The position numbers were made by a program, and so were the translations under genes. Positions 18,763 to 27,475 of a stretch of 64,000 nucleotides of DNA are shown piece by piece. Below the pieces are notes generated by a model. The model saw only the letters and a program-made list of their open reading frames with translations. It was not told the origin of the DNA and made no database searches. Every line of letters begins with the position of its first letter. Positions within the stretch are counted from its first letter, which is position 1. The DNA is from an uncultured Alphaproteobacteria bacterium (GTDB lineage: Bacteria; Pseudomonadota; Alphaproteobacteria; Rhodobacterales; Rhodobacteraceae), in contig CACFXF010000003.1 in assembly GCA_902570265.1 (NCBI GenBank), positions 96,466 through 160,465 of the forward strand, in the 5' to 3' direction.

Positions 18763-19773
18763 CTAACCTTTTGGTATAAGTGTAGATCCCCTAATTATAA
18801 GAGGGCCGTCTACAGTAATTTTCTGCGGTTTGATTTCTTCATGCTCAATTTTTTTTAATAATATATCTACAGTTTTTTGAACCATAGTATCAACTGGCTG
18901 TTGGACAGTTGTTAAATTAAAAGAAGACCAAGATGCTGCTGGAACATCATCATAACCAACTACAGATACATCTTCTGGAATTCTAAACCCTAACTCAAAA
19001 CGTAATGTATCCATAACTGCAAATGCCATATGATCATTAGCAACAAAAACAGCATCTGGTGGATTTTTATAAAACATTTTTCTAGTTGCCTCTTTAGCCT
19101 CATCCATAACAAAATTACCAACTTTTCTGTTATAAAGTTTTGTACCATAATGTGATAATCCTGATATAAAACCTTTTTCACGATCCCTTTGTGTAGAAGC
19201 TCCTTCCCATCCTGCAATATATCCAATTTTTTTATGACCTAATGATAAAAGGAAATCGGCTATTTTCTTACCTCCTTTAATATTATCGGAGGTAACAGAT
19301 GACATTTTTGAAACATCTTGAGATCTATTGAATAATACGATAGGAATCCCAGCACTTGTACACCTCTTTGTTAAGTTTGAAGACATAGATACAGAAGCTG
19401 TTATTATTCCATCAACTTGATAATCAAGAATTTCCTCAATTACTCCATCAATACTTTGCATATTTTTTCCAGCCATAAATATTAAAGCATGATAGCCTTT
19501 CGACTGTAATACATTTGATAGTTTTTCAATGGCCTCTGGATAAAATTGGTTCTCTAAATAAGCCACAACAATTCCTATCATTCTACTTTTACCCGATACC
19601 ATTGCACGAGCCAAAACATTAGGACGGTATCCTAAATCATTAGCAACTTTTTTGACACGTTCTGTAGTACTTTTAGAAGCAGAGGCCCCGGGTGTAAAAA
19701 CTCTACTTACAGCAGATTGAGAAACACCAGCTAATTTGGCTACTTCTGCAGAAGTTATTTTTGTATTACTCAT
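18763..19773 (-). CDS. LacI-family transcriptional repressor
   Basis: A 336-residue LacI/GalR regulator. The N-terminal HTH reads ITSAEVAKLAGVSQSAVSRV with the hinge LGYRPNVLARAMVSGKS. The ligand-binding domain follows with IGIVVAYLENQFYPE, VDGIITASVSMSS, SVTSDNIKGGKKIADFLLS, GWEGASTQRDREKGF, FVANDHMAFAVMD and VSVVGYDDVPAASW. The start at 19773 is chosen because ATGA overlaps the stop of the upstream SDR gene, a classic coupling; an ATG at 19785 is the alternative. It is encoded in the middle of the operon it probably controls. Candidate operators are at 14913-14928 and 27317-27332. The inducer is probably the imported solute or a product of it. Confidence 0.92.
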   Translation of the reverse strand: MSNTKITSAEVAKLAGVSQSAVSRVFTPGASASKSTTERVKKVANDLGYRPNVLARAMVSGKSRMIGIVVAYLENQFYPEAIEKLSNVLQSKGYHALIFMAGKNMQSIDGVIEEILDYQVDGIITASVSMSSNLTKRCTSAGIPIVLFNRSQDVSKMSSVTSDNIKGGKKIADFLLSLGHKKIGYIAGWEGASTQRDREKGFISGLSHYGTKLYNRKVGNFVMDEAKEATRKMFYKNPPDAVFVANDHMAFAVMDTLRFELGFRIPEDVSVVGYDDVPAASWSSFNLTTVQQPVDTMVQKTVDILLKKIEHEEIKPQKITVDGPLIIRGSTLIPKG

Positions 19774-20534
19774 CCAGCTGTCCAACCCCCATCAATCAAT
19801 AAAGAGGATCCAGTAACTAGACTTGAAGCATCTGAAGCAAGATAAACAACAGCACCCATTATATCTTCTACCTTCCCTATTCTTCCAATTTTTATTTTTT
19901 CCTCTATCCATTTTCTTTTTTCTGGTACTTCAAATGTTTTTTTGGTCATATCTGTTAAAATGAAAGTAGGACATATAGTATTGACCCTAATATTGTGATT
20001 ACCAAATTCAATTGCCATCGCTTTAGTAAAACCTTCAACTGCGTGTTTAGATGCACAGTAAACAGCTCTTTCCTGACCACCTACTAGCCCCATTTGTGAA
20101 GATATATTAATAAGTGAACCTTTTTTCTTTTCCAAAATTAAGTTTTTTGCAACTGCTTGTGTTAAGAAATATGCACCCCTTAAATTTGTATTCATAACTA
20201 CATCAAAATCATGGAATACAGTATCTACAGAGGCAGAATGTTTTGCTATACCAGCAGAATTTACTAAAATGTCAAAGGTCTCTAATTTAGAAATAGTATC
20301 TGAAGTTTTTGTAATATCAGTAATATTTAACTCTAGAATTTTAACTTCAAATTCTTTTTTTTCCATTTGATGTGCTAATATTTCAAGCTTATCTTTTCTT
20401 CTTGCTGCTAGAGTAACTTTTGCCCCATGTTCAGCAAGTGCTACAGCACAAGCTGTTCCTATACCTGAAGAGGCACCTACTATTAAAGCTGTCCGCCCTT
20501 TCAACGAAAATGATGGCATTTTTGGTAATTGCAT
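19770..20534 (-). CDS. Short-chain dehydrogenase/reductase
   Basis: A 254-residue classical SDR. The cofactor motif is LIVGASSGIGTACAVALAEHG, followed by AARRKDKLE; the Arg residues suggest NADP(H) use. NSAGIAK stands for the NNAG motif, the catalytic Ser is in INISSQMGLVGG and the catalytic Tyr and Lys are in YCASKHAVEGF; the C-terminal DGGWTAG is typical of sugar and polyol dehydrogenases of this family. The stop overlaps the LacI start (ATGA), and the preceding gene ends 3 bp upstream. Together with the HisD-like enzyme it probably oxidises an alcohol or polyol substrate. Confidence 0.88.
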   Translation of the reverse strand: MQLPKMPSFSLKGRTALIVGASSGIGTACAVALAEHGAKVTLAARRKDKLEILAHQMEKKEFEVKILELNITDITKTSDTISKLETFDILVNSAGIAKHSASVDTVFHDFDVVMNTNLRGAYFLTQAVAKNLILEKKKGSLINISSQMGLVGGQERAVYCASKHAVEGFTKAMAIEFGNHNIRVNTICPTFILTDMTKKTFEVPEKRKWIEEKIKIGRIGKVEDIMGAVVYLASDASSLVTGSSLLIDGGWTAG

Positions 20535-20537
20535 AAT

Positions 20538-21590
20538 CTATTGATCCTCTAGACTGGGAAGTGATCCTAAATTCCTAGCTTTATTAAATTCATTTAATCT
20601 TTCAAAAACATTAATACCTACTTGATTAAAAACATCTAACAAATCTACTAGCACCCAATTCTCTCTTATTAAACCAGACTCTAATCGCCAAAAATCTAAG
20701 CTTTTTAACATAATCTCTTTATTTACTGGTGCAATTCCTAACCAACCATCATTGGTTAAATTCATCTTCATGTTTGGCCAACCAGTTTCACATACATATG
20801 GACCAGATGCAATCCAATGTGTTTCAGCAATCCAATTTGAATTAACATCAGAATTTTTATCTACAGTTCTATTTGGCATTCCCCTTAAAAAAGGAATTTG
20901 ATGCCAATTTCTAAAACCTGAAACACCCCTACAAGCTCCAATCCCGGCTGGCCCATACCAATTAAATTTAGGGTGCCAATATTTATCCAAATTCATTATC
21001 TTGGGATCAGGATTTTCAGGATGTAGACACATGTCACTGAGCATATTTTTTATATGATCAATACTTTCTTTACCATCTCCATGATCATCTAAGCCGTCTA
21101 ATGTCATTGGGGATGGGGTACATAAATAAGCTCCTAGCTGGGGAGACATAGGCCAGGAATTTGTTTGCATCATTAGTTCTGGGATATCCCAAATTATCTG
21201 CATTTCAACAATTTTATTTTCTTCCATACAGAAAAATTCATGATATCTCATATGAACTAAATGACCATTTGGTGGGATTTTCAAAAAAGGCTTAACGAAA
21301 GTTCCCATGTAGTTACCCATTGAACCAACCCATTTGTTACCCTCTGGGGTAGTTCCTGCTATAAGAATCATATCTCTTCTTTCTAAATCTGGAAGAGCAC
21401 TTAATAAAGGCCTGTAAGCAGTATTAAAAAAACTTTCTGAACCATTCAGTATCCCAAAAGGGTGGCACATTTTTATATTTACACTATCACTGAAAAGCAA
21501 TTCTAGTGACTTTTTAACATTATATTCATTAAAACTTCTCATAGAATTTAGTAATGGTTTTACAAACTCTTTAAGTCCAAAATCTTTCAT
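20538..21590 (-). CDS. SnoaL/NTF2-like protein, two-domain
   Basis: A 350-residue protein of two NTF2-like domains. It shares order and motifs with the product of 27476-28483: HPFGILNGSESFFNTAYRPL, MGNYMGTFVKPF, GPAGIGACRGVSGFRNWHQ, GWPNMKMN and RENWVLVDLLDVFNQVGINV. The start at 21590 is preferred: it lies 4 bp after the HisD-like stop and aligns with the start of that homologue. The longer in-frame start at 21635 would run 41 bp into the preceding gene. Enzymatic role unknown; the ester-cyclase/SnoaL fold suggests an isomerase, cyclase or dehydratase of a small carbonyl compound. Confidence 0.7.
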   Translation of the reverse strand: MKDFGLKEFVKPLLNSMRSFNEYNVKKSLELLFSDSVNIKMCHPFGILNGSESFFNTAYRPLLSALPDLERRDMILIAGTTPEGNKWVGSMGNYMGTFVKPFLKIPPNGHLVHMRYHEFFCMEENKIVEMQIIWDIPELMMQTNSWPMSPQLGAYLCTPSPMTLDGLDDHGDGKESIDHIKNMLSDMCLHPENPDPKIMNLDKYWHPKFNWYGPAGIGACRGVSGFRNWHQIPFLRGMPNRTVDKNSDVNSNWIAETHWIASGPYVCETGWPNMKMNLTNDGWLGIAPVNKEIMLKSLDFWRLESGLIRENWVLVDLLDVFNQVGINVFERLNEFNKARNLGSLPSLEDQ

Positions 21591-21594
21591 ACTT

Positions 21595-22905
21595 TTACTC
21601 AGCTGCACTACCAAATGGTATATTTTTTCCACCATAACGACGAACTCTTAAGTTACACTGCTCTGCATGTCCTACAAAACCTTCTAGCATGCAAAGTCTT
21701 GAACCATATTCTCCAATTTTAACAGCTGCATCGTCAGTTTTAATTTTTTGATAACTATGTGTTTTTAAAAACTTTCCTACCCATAGACCTCCAGTATATC
21801 TACCTGCTTTTTTTGTTGGTAAAGTGTGATTAGTCCCAATTACTTTATCACCATTGGCTACATTTGTCCTAGGGCCTAAAAAGAGCGCACCATATGAATG
21901 CATATTTTCTAAATACCATTCATCTCTTTCTGTCATAACTTGAACATGCTCATATGCCATTTCATTGGCTACAGATAGCATTTCTAAATGATCATCACAA
22001 AGAATAATGTCTCCATAATCTTCCCAACTAACCTTGGCTGTTTCTGAAGTGGGTAAAATTTTTAAAATTCTATCAATTTCATTTAAAGTATCTTGAGCCA
22101 ATTTTTCAGAATTAGTAATTAAGCATGCAGGAGAGTTATAGCCATGTTCCGCTTGACCAAGAAGATCAGTTGCACACATTTCGCCGTCAACAGTTTTATC
22201 AGCTATTATCATAGTTTCTGTTGGTCCCGCAAATAGGTCAATACCTACTCTTCCAAATAATTGTCTTTTTGCCTCTGCCACAAATGCATTACCTGGACCA
22301 ACTAACATATGAACGGGTTCTATTGTTTCAGTACCTAAAGCCATTGCAGCAACTGCTTGTATTCCTCCCAAAACATATATTTCATGTGCACCACCTAATT
22401 TCATAGCTGCTACGATTGCAGGATGAGGCTGACCATTAACTGGTGGCGCAGAGGCTATAATTCTTGGAACTCCTGCGACTGAAGCTGTTAATACAGACAT
22501 ATGAGCTGAAGCAACCATTGGAAACTTACCACCAGGTACGTAACACCCAACTGATTGAACAGGAATATTTTTGTGACCGAGAATAACACCAGGAAGTGTT
22601 TCTACTTCAATATCTTTTAAACTCTTAAGTTGTTCGTTAGCAAATTTACGTATTTGCTCTTGAGCAAACTTTATATCGTTCATTTCTCTAGTTGAAACTT
22701 TTTGTATAGCTGCTTCTATTTCACTTTCTGATAATGAAAAACTGTGTGGATTATATTTATCAAATTTTAAGGATAGTTCTCTTACAGCATTGTCACCTCT
22801 TTTTTCCACATCTTGAAGGGTAGCCTCAACCATCGTCTTAACTTTAATATCATCCTCTTTTTTTTGTATTTCTGGTTTGCTACTCTTTAATCTTCTTACT
22901 GACAT
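21595..22905 (-). CDS. Histidinol-dehydrogenase-family enzyme, HpsN-like
   Basis: A 436-residue NAD-dependent zinc dehydrogenase of the HisD fold. Motifs include [58 protein letters not shown] and the C-terminal [19 protein letters not shown]. Zinc and catalytic Gln, His and Glu positions of HisD seem present. The [17 protein letters not shown] stretch resembles sulfopropanediol dehydrogenase (HpsN) homologues more than biosynthetic HisD, and no other his genes are nearby. It opens the enzyme block after the importer genes. A double oxidation of a terminal CH2OH group to a carboxylate is the likely chemistry; the substrate may be a sulfonated or other polyol. Confidence 0.75.
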   Translation of the reverse strand: MSVRRLKSSKPEIQKKEDDIKVKTMVEATLQDVEKRGDNAVRELSLKFDKYNPHSFSLSESEIEAAIQKVSTREMNDIKFAQEQIRKFANEQLKSLKDIEVETLPGVILGHKNIPVQSVGCYVPGGKFPMVASAHMSVLTASVAGVPRIIASAPPVNGQPHPAIVAAMKLGGAHEIYVLGGIQAVAAMALGTETIEPVHMLVGPGNAFVAEAKRQLFGRVGIDLFAGPTETMIIADKTVDGEMCATDLLGQAEHGYNSPACLITNSEKLAQDTLNEIDRILKILPTSETAKVSWEDYGDIILCDDHLEMLSVANEMAYEHVQVMTERDEWYLENMHSYGALFLGPRTNVANGDKVIGTNHTLPTKKAGRYTGGLWVGKFLKTHSYQKIKTDDAAVKIGEYGSRLCMLEGFVGHAEQCNLRVRRYGGKNIPFGSAAE

Positions 22906-22979
22906 TTTATTCCCTTTAAAATATTTTCATTCAAATTCATTACTCTCTTTAATTTCAATTTTTCCAACCACTATACATT

Positions 22980-23861
22980 TTAACCTTTGACTGCTCCTGC
23001 AGTTAATCCACTTACAATTTGTTTTTGGAAGAACATAACCAATAAGAAAAGGGGAATAGTTGTAGAAACAACGGCCGCTACTGCAAACATTATATTACCT
23101 TCCGTGTAAGTAGTTCCTAGAAAAGCTTCAATAGCGGGAACCATAGTTCGATTATTTTCAGATAAGAGCATAGAAGTAACAGCAAAGTCATTGTAAGCTA
23201 AAAGAAAAGAAAACAAACCTGTTGTGATGACTCCTGGCCACATTGCAGGAATAATAACAAACCGAAAAGCCTCAAATTGAGTACAACCATCCACTTTAGC
23301 ACTTTCATCAAGTTCCTTTGGAATATTTTGGAAAAATGAATGTAACATCCAAAGAGTAAATGGTTGGTTAATCGCAACTAAAACTATTATTGTGGTAGGT
23401 AAAATTCCCCATATATTCCACTCAAAAAAGGGAAGCATATATCCAGCAACTAAAGTAATAGGAGGCATTGCTCTAAATATTAAAGCTATAACTAATAACC
23501 AAAAGGTATATTGATAACTTGATCTTGATAATGCATAACCTCCCAAAGTACCAATTGTTAAAGAAGTGCAAACAACAAAAAAACATATAATAAAAGTATT
23601 TAGTGCATTACGCCAAAAATAATTCTCAATCCATGCGCCTTCATAACCCCTGCCAGTAAAAGGTGTACCATATTCAGCTTTCGTTCTTTCACCAGTTAGA
23701 GCGTATGTCCAATCAGAAATAGAAAAAAAATCAAGTTCTACTTTGAAACTTCCCCATACAGTCCAAATAAATGGAAATGCTGCAATAATTAACCAGATTA
23801 CAATAAATACATAAATTAAAACCTTAAGGCTAGTAGGTCTTTTTTCTAATTTAGTAGTCAT
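22980..23861 (-). CDS. Sugar-type ABC importer permease (MalG/UgpE-like)
   Basis: Inner-membrane permease of the CUT1 sugar importer group, 293 residues with about six membrane helices. The EAA loop is ELDESAKVDGCTQFEAFRFVIIPAMWPGV, and the helix after it, GLFSFLLAYNDFAVTSMLLS, is typical of MalG-like proteins, as is the C-terminal KQIVSGLTAGAVKG. The start at 23861 lies one base after the stop of the MalF-like gene; a longer frame from 23930 runs inside that gene and is not favoured. It forms the pore with the MalF-like protein. Confidence 0.9.
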   Translation of the reverse strand: MTTKLEKRPTSLKVLIYVFIVIWLIIAAFPFIWTVWGSFKVELDFFSISDWTYALTGERTKAEYGTPFTGRGYEGAWIENYFWRNALNTFIICFFVVCTSLTIGTLGGYALSRSSYQYTFWLLVIALIFRAMPPITLVAGYMLPFFEWNIWGILPTTIIVLVAINQPFTLWMLHSFFQNIPKELDESAKVDGCTQFEAFRFVIIPAMWPGVITTGLFSFLLAYNDFAVTSMLLSENNRTMVPAIEAFLGTTYTEGNIMFAVAAVVSTTIPLFLLVMFFQKQIVSGLTAGAVKG

Positions 23862-23862
23862 T

Positions 23863-24891
23863 TCAGGTTTTCTCCCTAAAGTCTTGCCAAGTCCTAAGCA
23901 AAACTGGGAATAATAGTATCGATACTCCAATAATTGTTAATACAGATGAAGCTGCAGCAGAAGATAGTTGTCTTGTTTCACCACCCAAATCATTAAAAAT
24001 AAACCAACTCAAACTTTGAGCATGGGCAGAAGCATTAAAACCTACAATTGGCTCAAAAACCCTAAAGTTATCCATTAATTGTATCAATGCAACAAAAGTT
24101 ATGAGAGGAAATAAATGAGGAATAATAATATATCTTGTTTGCTGATATCGTGAAGCTCCATCAATTTTTGCAGCTTCAATTTGATCTTGAGGTAATGTTT
24201 GTAAACCAGCGTAAAAAATTACGAAGGCAAATGGAGCAGCATGCCATATACCATAAATTATAAGTGAAACCCACATTACCCCAGTCGAAGCTTTTAATGA
24301 TAAGTTTGGATCAGACAAAATCCATTGTACAGCATTACCTAAAATACCTCTACTATCAATCATCCAGAATAAAACTAAAGCGCCTATTAATTGTGTAACA
24401 ACGAAGGGCAGTAATGAGAAAAAAATAACAAGTCCTTTGAGTTTAGAATTAATAGCATTTACTGTTATAGCAATTAAGAAACCTAATATAATTACAAAAG
24501 GGGTTACTACAAAAGTAAATGTTAATGTAAATCCCATTGCCCTATAAAATGGTAAATTTGAAACTTTTTTGAAAATTTCATACAAAGAGTTAGAATTTAT
24601 AAAAATTTCTTTAACCTCTGAGATTGCAAGATGTCCTCTATCAAAATAAATATCAAACCCAACAAATCGACCAAGTGGCTCTGCATTTCTAAGTGCCTTA
24701 GTTGCATCTTGATCCATAACCGTTTCAATAGTACATCCAACCAAAGGAGTACATGTTTCAACTTCTACTAAAACAGCAGGGTGAGGAGCATAAACTGACT
24801 GCAATAAAACGGATACTATTGGGAACGCAATAAAAAGTATCATTGCGCTCACAGTAGGAAATACAAACCAAAAAAAAGTTCTATGTCGCAT
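23863..24891 (-). CDS. Sugar-type ABC importer permease (MalF/UgpA-like)
   Basis: Inner-membrane permease, 342 residues. An N-terminal helix is followed by a periplasmic stretch rich in Cys and Glu (ETCTPLVGCTIETVMDQD), then the six-helix core with the EAA loop DQIEAAKIDGASRYQQTRYIIIP. The start is placed at 24891 (MRHRTFFWFVFP). An upstream in-frame ATG at 24930 lies within the terminator hairpin stem and would translate its T-rich tail, so it is rejected. It pairs with the MalG-like protein downstream. Confidence 0.88.
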   Translation of the reverse strand: MRHRTFFWFVFPTVSAMILFIAFPIVSVLLQSVYAPHPAVLVEVETCTPLVGCTIETVMDQDATKALRNAEPLGRFVGFDIYFDRGHLAISEVKEIFINSNSLYEIFKKVSNLPFYRAMGFTLTFTFVVTPFVIILGFLIAITVNAINSKLKGLVIFFSLLPFVVTQLIGALVLFWMIDSRGILGNAVQWILSDPNLSLKASTGVMWVSLIIYGIWHAAPFAFVIFYAGLQTLPQDQIEAAKIDGASRYQQTRYIIIPHLFPLITFVALIQLMDNFRVFEPIVGFNASAHAQSLSWFIFNDLGGETRQLSSAAASSVLTIIGVSILLFPVLLRTWQDFREKT

Positions 24892-24900
24892 AATTCCAAA

Positions 24901-24928
24901 AAATAAAAAAGGGGGCCTAATGGCCCCC
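24901..24928 (-). terminator. Intrinsic terminator between binding-protein and permease genes
   Basis: GGGGGCC (24911-24917) pairs perfectly with GGCCCCC (24922-24928) around a TAAT loop. On the minus strand a run TTTTTTATTT follows directly. This is a textbook intrinsic terminator placed 7 bp after the binding-protein stop and just before the permease start. It should reduce permease expression relative to the binding protein. Confidence 0.88.
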
Positions 24929-24935
24929 AAAATTA

Positions 24936-26171
24936 TTAATTAATAAAACCTTTTTCTTTGGCCGCTGTCATGTATGCTGCTTCTACGTCAGCTAAAGCCT
25001 GACTTGCACTTTCTTTCCCCTGCAAAAAGTCGGCTATCTCGTTACCAAGTGCCCCATGTAAAATACCCATATATGGTAACATAGGATATGGTGTTGTACT
25101 CATTTTTGCAGATTCAAAAACTCCAATAGCTGCATCTGTTGGTTCATAGCCTTCTATTAACCAAACTGCTTGAGTACGAATTTTTTGATCTTGCATCATA
25201 TCAGGACGAATTCCATTCATCATTGCTATGAATGTTGCTTCTGCTTCTTCATCAGAAATATTTTTAGCAACTGTCCAACCATCCCACCATAAAGTAGACG
25301 CTGGAATTGATCCACCACCAACAGTCATTGGTCCAGCAATTGAATGATTATTTTTAACTGCATCAATAACACCATCTGCAGTAGTTTGTGAAGCTGCTCG
25401 TGATCCCCACATATTCAACAAAGCTATATTTCCAGCTCTATACTCTGCATTTGTAGCATTTGAGTCATGAGTTAAAAAATCAGGGTTCATATATTCTGAA
25501 AGAGCTTTCATCAAGTTAAGTGTTTTAATACCAGCTTCAGAGTTAACATTTGGTTGAGCCGTACCTGATTTAAAATGTGAGCCTCCATACCCCATGAAAA
25601 TATTATTAAATTCTTGGCCCAAATTCCAGCCTGCAGCGTAGGCTCCACCAACTGGATTTTCCATTATGCCTTTTTCTCTAATTATTTTCGCAGCAGATAG
25701 CATTTCTTCATATGTTTTTGGTGGCTCAACACCAATTTCTTTAAGCACATCAGCCCGATACATAAGGTGTTGTGAATTAGCCATAAAAGCGACAGCCATT
25801 ATGTTATCTCCAATTTTTATTAATTGGCTGGATTGAAGATCTTTACCATATTTAGCAACTAAATCATTAAGAGGACGTATTAAGTCTTCATTCATTAAGG
25901 GCACTATGGAAGAAGTAGAAATAATAGCTGACGTATATTCTGCTGGGTTTCCTTTCATTCCAGGCACTTGAATATCTTTATGTTCAGAAGTGAGATTGGA
26001 AGTAACCTCAGCTCCTTTACATTCTTGTGCCCCTGCTCCTACAGTTTGTATTGCAGGAAACTCATTTCCAATAATACTAACTCTAGCTGAAATTTCACAG
26101 CCAGCAAAAACTGGAATACTAAAGAATAAAGCAAATCCAAATATTGCCGGATAAAAAAGTTTTTTGATCAT
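24936..26171 (-). CDS. Sugar-type ABC importer substrate-binding protein
   Basis: Periplasmic binding protein of the UgpB/MalE-like SBP_bac_1 group, 411 residues. The signal peptide MIKKLFYPAIFGFALFFSIPVFAG is clear, with cleavage probably after FAG. Family features include YTSAIISTSSIVPLMNEDLI, YRADVLKEIGVEPPKTYEE, GGAYAAGWNLGQEF and STLWWDGWTVAKNISDEE. GGAGA lies directly before the ATG at 26171, so this start is preferred over the ATGs at 26198 and 26183. It is the second gene of the cluster after the ATPase. Cargo unknown; the surrounding enzymes suggest a polyol or modified sugar. Confidence 0.9.
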   Translation of the reverse strand: MIKKLFYPAIFGFALFFSIPVFAGCEISARVSIIGNEFPAIQTVGAGAQECKGAEVTSNLTSEHKDIQVPGMKGNPAEYTSAIISTSSIVPLMNEDLIRPLNDLVAKYGKDLQSSQLIKIGDNIMAVAFMANSQHLMYRADVLKEIGVEPPKTYEEMLSAAKIIREKGIMENPVGGAYAAGWNLGQEFNNIFMGYGGSHFKSGTAQPNVNSEAGIKTLNLMKALSEYMNPDFLTHDSNATNAEYRAGNIALLNMWGSRAASQTTADGVIDAVKNNHSIAGPMTVGGGSIPASTLWWDGWTVAKNISDEEAEATFIAMMNGIRPDMMQDQKIRTQAVWLIEGYEPTDAAIGVFESAKMSTTPYPMLPYMGILHGALGNEIADFLQGKESASQALADVEAAYMTAAKEKGFIN

Positions 26172-26247
26172 TTTTTTCTCCATATTTATAAAGTGCAAAT
26201 TTAATTACACTGATTGACATCGCTAAAGCGAATTTTATTAAGAGTTT

Positions 26248-27297
26248 TTATACTCTTATACGTTCCCCTGTTTTTTTACTAAACAGGTGACATTTTTGAG
26301 CAGGAATTTTAATAGAAACTTTGTCTTCAATATTTGCTCTAAAATTTTTGTCTGCTTTTATACTAACAAGCGTTTTACCAATTTTAACTGTTACCATTGT
26401 CGCATCACCTAAAATCTCAAGTGTGAAGATTCGACTATTCAATTGACCTTTTTCTTTTGTCACCATTGCATCTTCTGCTCGGAAACCTAGTATAATTTCA
26501 CTATCTTCAGTATTTAAGCCATTGATTATTATATTTTCAGATGTAAAAACTCCTTTATTAATTTTTCCATCTACAAGGTTCATGGCTGGAGATCCAATAA
26601 ATCCTGCTACAAAGGAATTTGCCGGCATATCATAAATATCCGTTGGACTTCCCACTTGCTGAACAACACCTTGTTTCATCACAACAACTCTGTCTGCAAG
26701 TGTCATTGCTTCTACTTGATCATGAGTCACATAGATTGTAGTTATAGCTAATTCATGACTTAAATTCTTAATCTGAGCTCTTGTAGATACACGAAGTTTA
26801 GCATCTAAATTAGAAAGTGGTTCATCCATCAGAAAAACATTAGGCTCTCTAACAATAGCACGAGCTAAAGCAACTCTCTGCTTTTGTCCACCAGATAATT
26901 CTGCTGGTTTTCTATTAAGGAAATCTGATAATTCAACCATTTGGGCTGCTTTTTTTACCTTACTATCCTGAGTACTTTTATTTATTTTTCTAACTTTAAG
27001 AGGAAACCTGATATTATCATATACATTCATATTGGGGTATAGAGCATAACTCTGAAAGACCATAGAAATGTCTCTGTCCTTTGGTTCTAAATTGTTTACC
27101 AGTTTGCCATCAATAAATATCTCACCCTCTGATACATCCTCTAGACCAGCTATCATTCTCATAGTAGTAGTTTTGCCACATCCTGAGGGGCCAAGTAATA
27201 CAAGAAATTCCTTATCAGCAATAGTTAAATTGAAATCTTTAACAGCAACAAAATTTCCCCAGCTTTTGCTAAGATTACGTAACTTAATTTCTGCCAT
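26248..27297 (-). CDS. Sugar-type ABC importer ATPase (MsmK/UgpC-like)
   Basis: A 349-residue ATPase. Walker A GPSGCGKTT is near residue 34, the Q-loop is in SMVFQSYALYPNM, the signature LSGGQKQRVALARAI near 134, Walker B VFLMDEPLSNLD near 152 and the H-loop YVTHDQVEA near 189. A C-terminal TOBE-like regulatory region (about residues 235-349) is present, as in UgpC/MalK. It is the first gene of the long minus-strand operon. The LacI-type palindrome at 27317-27332 begins 20 bp upstream of the ATG and would overlap the promoter or the transcript start. Confidence 0.92.
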   Translation of the reverse strand: MAEIKLRNLSKSWGNFVAVKDFNLTIADKEFLVLLGPSGCGKTTTMRMIAGLEDVSEGEIFIDGKLVNNLEPKDRDISMVFQSYALYPNMNVYDNIRFPLKVRKINKSTQDSKVKKAAQMVELSDFLNRKPAELSGGQKQRVALARAIVREPNVFLMDEPLSNLDAKLRVSTRAQIKNLSHELAITTIYVTHDQVEAMTLADRVVVMKQGVVQQVGSPTDIYDMPANSFVAGFIGSPAMNLVDGKINKGVFTSENIIINGLNTEDSEIILGFRAEDAMVTKEKGQLNSRIFTLEILGDATMVTVKIGKTLVSIKADKNFRANIEDKVSIKIPAQKCHLFSKKTGERIRV

Positions 27298-27316
27298 TAG
27301 AAACCTATTGAATTTT

Positions 27317-27332
27317 TTGCATACGTATTCAA
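27317..27332. promoter_or_regulatory. LacI-type operator in the divergent control region
   Basis: TTGCATACGTATTCAA is a near-perfect palindrome with a CG centre and matches the site at 14913-14928 in 14 of 16 positions by eye. It lies between the divergent genes 26248-27297 (importer ATPase) and 27476-28483 (SnoaL-like). It may therefore control both transcripts under the LacI regulator encoded at 18763-19773. Confidence 0.7.
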
Positions 27333-27475
27333 TAATACAATTAAAAGAATAAACCTTTCAATATTTTTTTTAATAAAGAATGCAAGAAAGTTATGTTTAA
27401 ATTTGATTTAATTGATAAATAAACGAATTGAGTACGAAATCACATTATATAATCAATTGTTTTTAAAGGTTTATT

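Noticed and set aside
21595..22905. Biosynthetic histidinol dehydrogenase (hisD)
   Set aside because: No other histidine genes nearby, catabolic importer context and sequence blocks closer to HpsN-type dehydrogenases.
24892..24930. Extended start of the MalF-like permease
   Set aside because: The extra codons lie inside an intrinsic terminator hairpin and its T tract.
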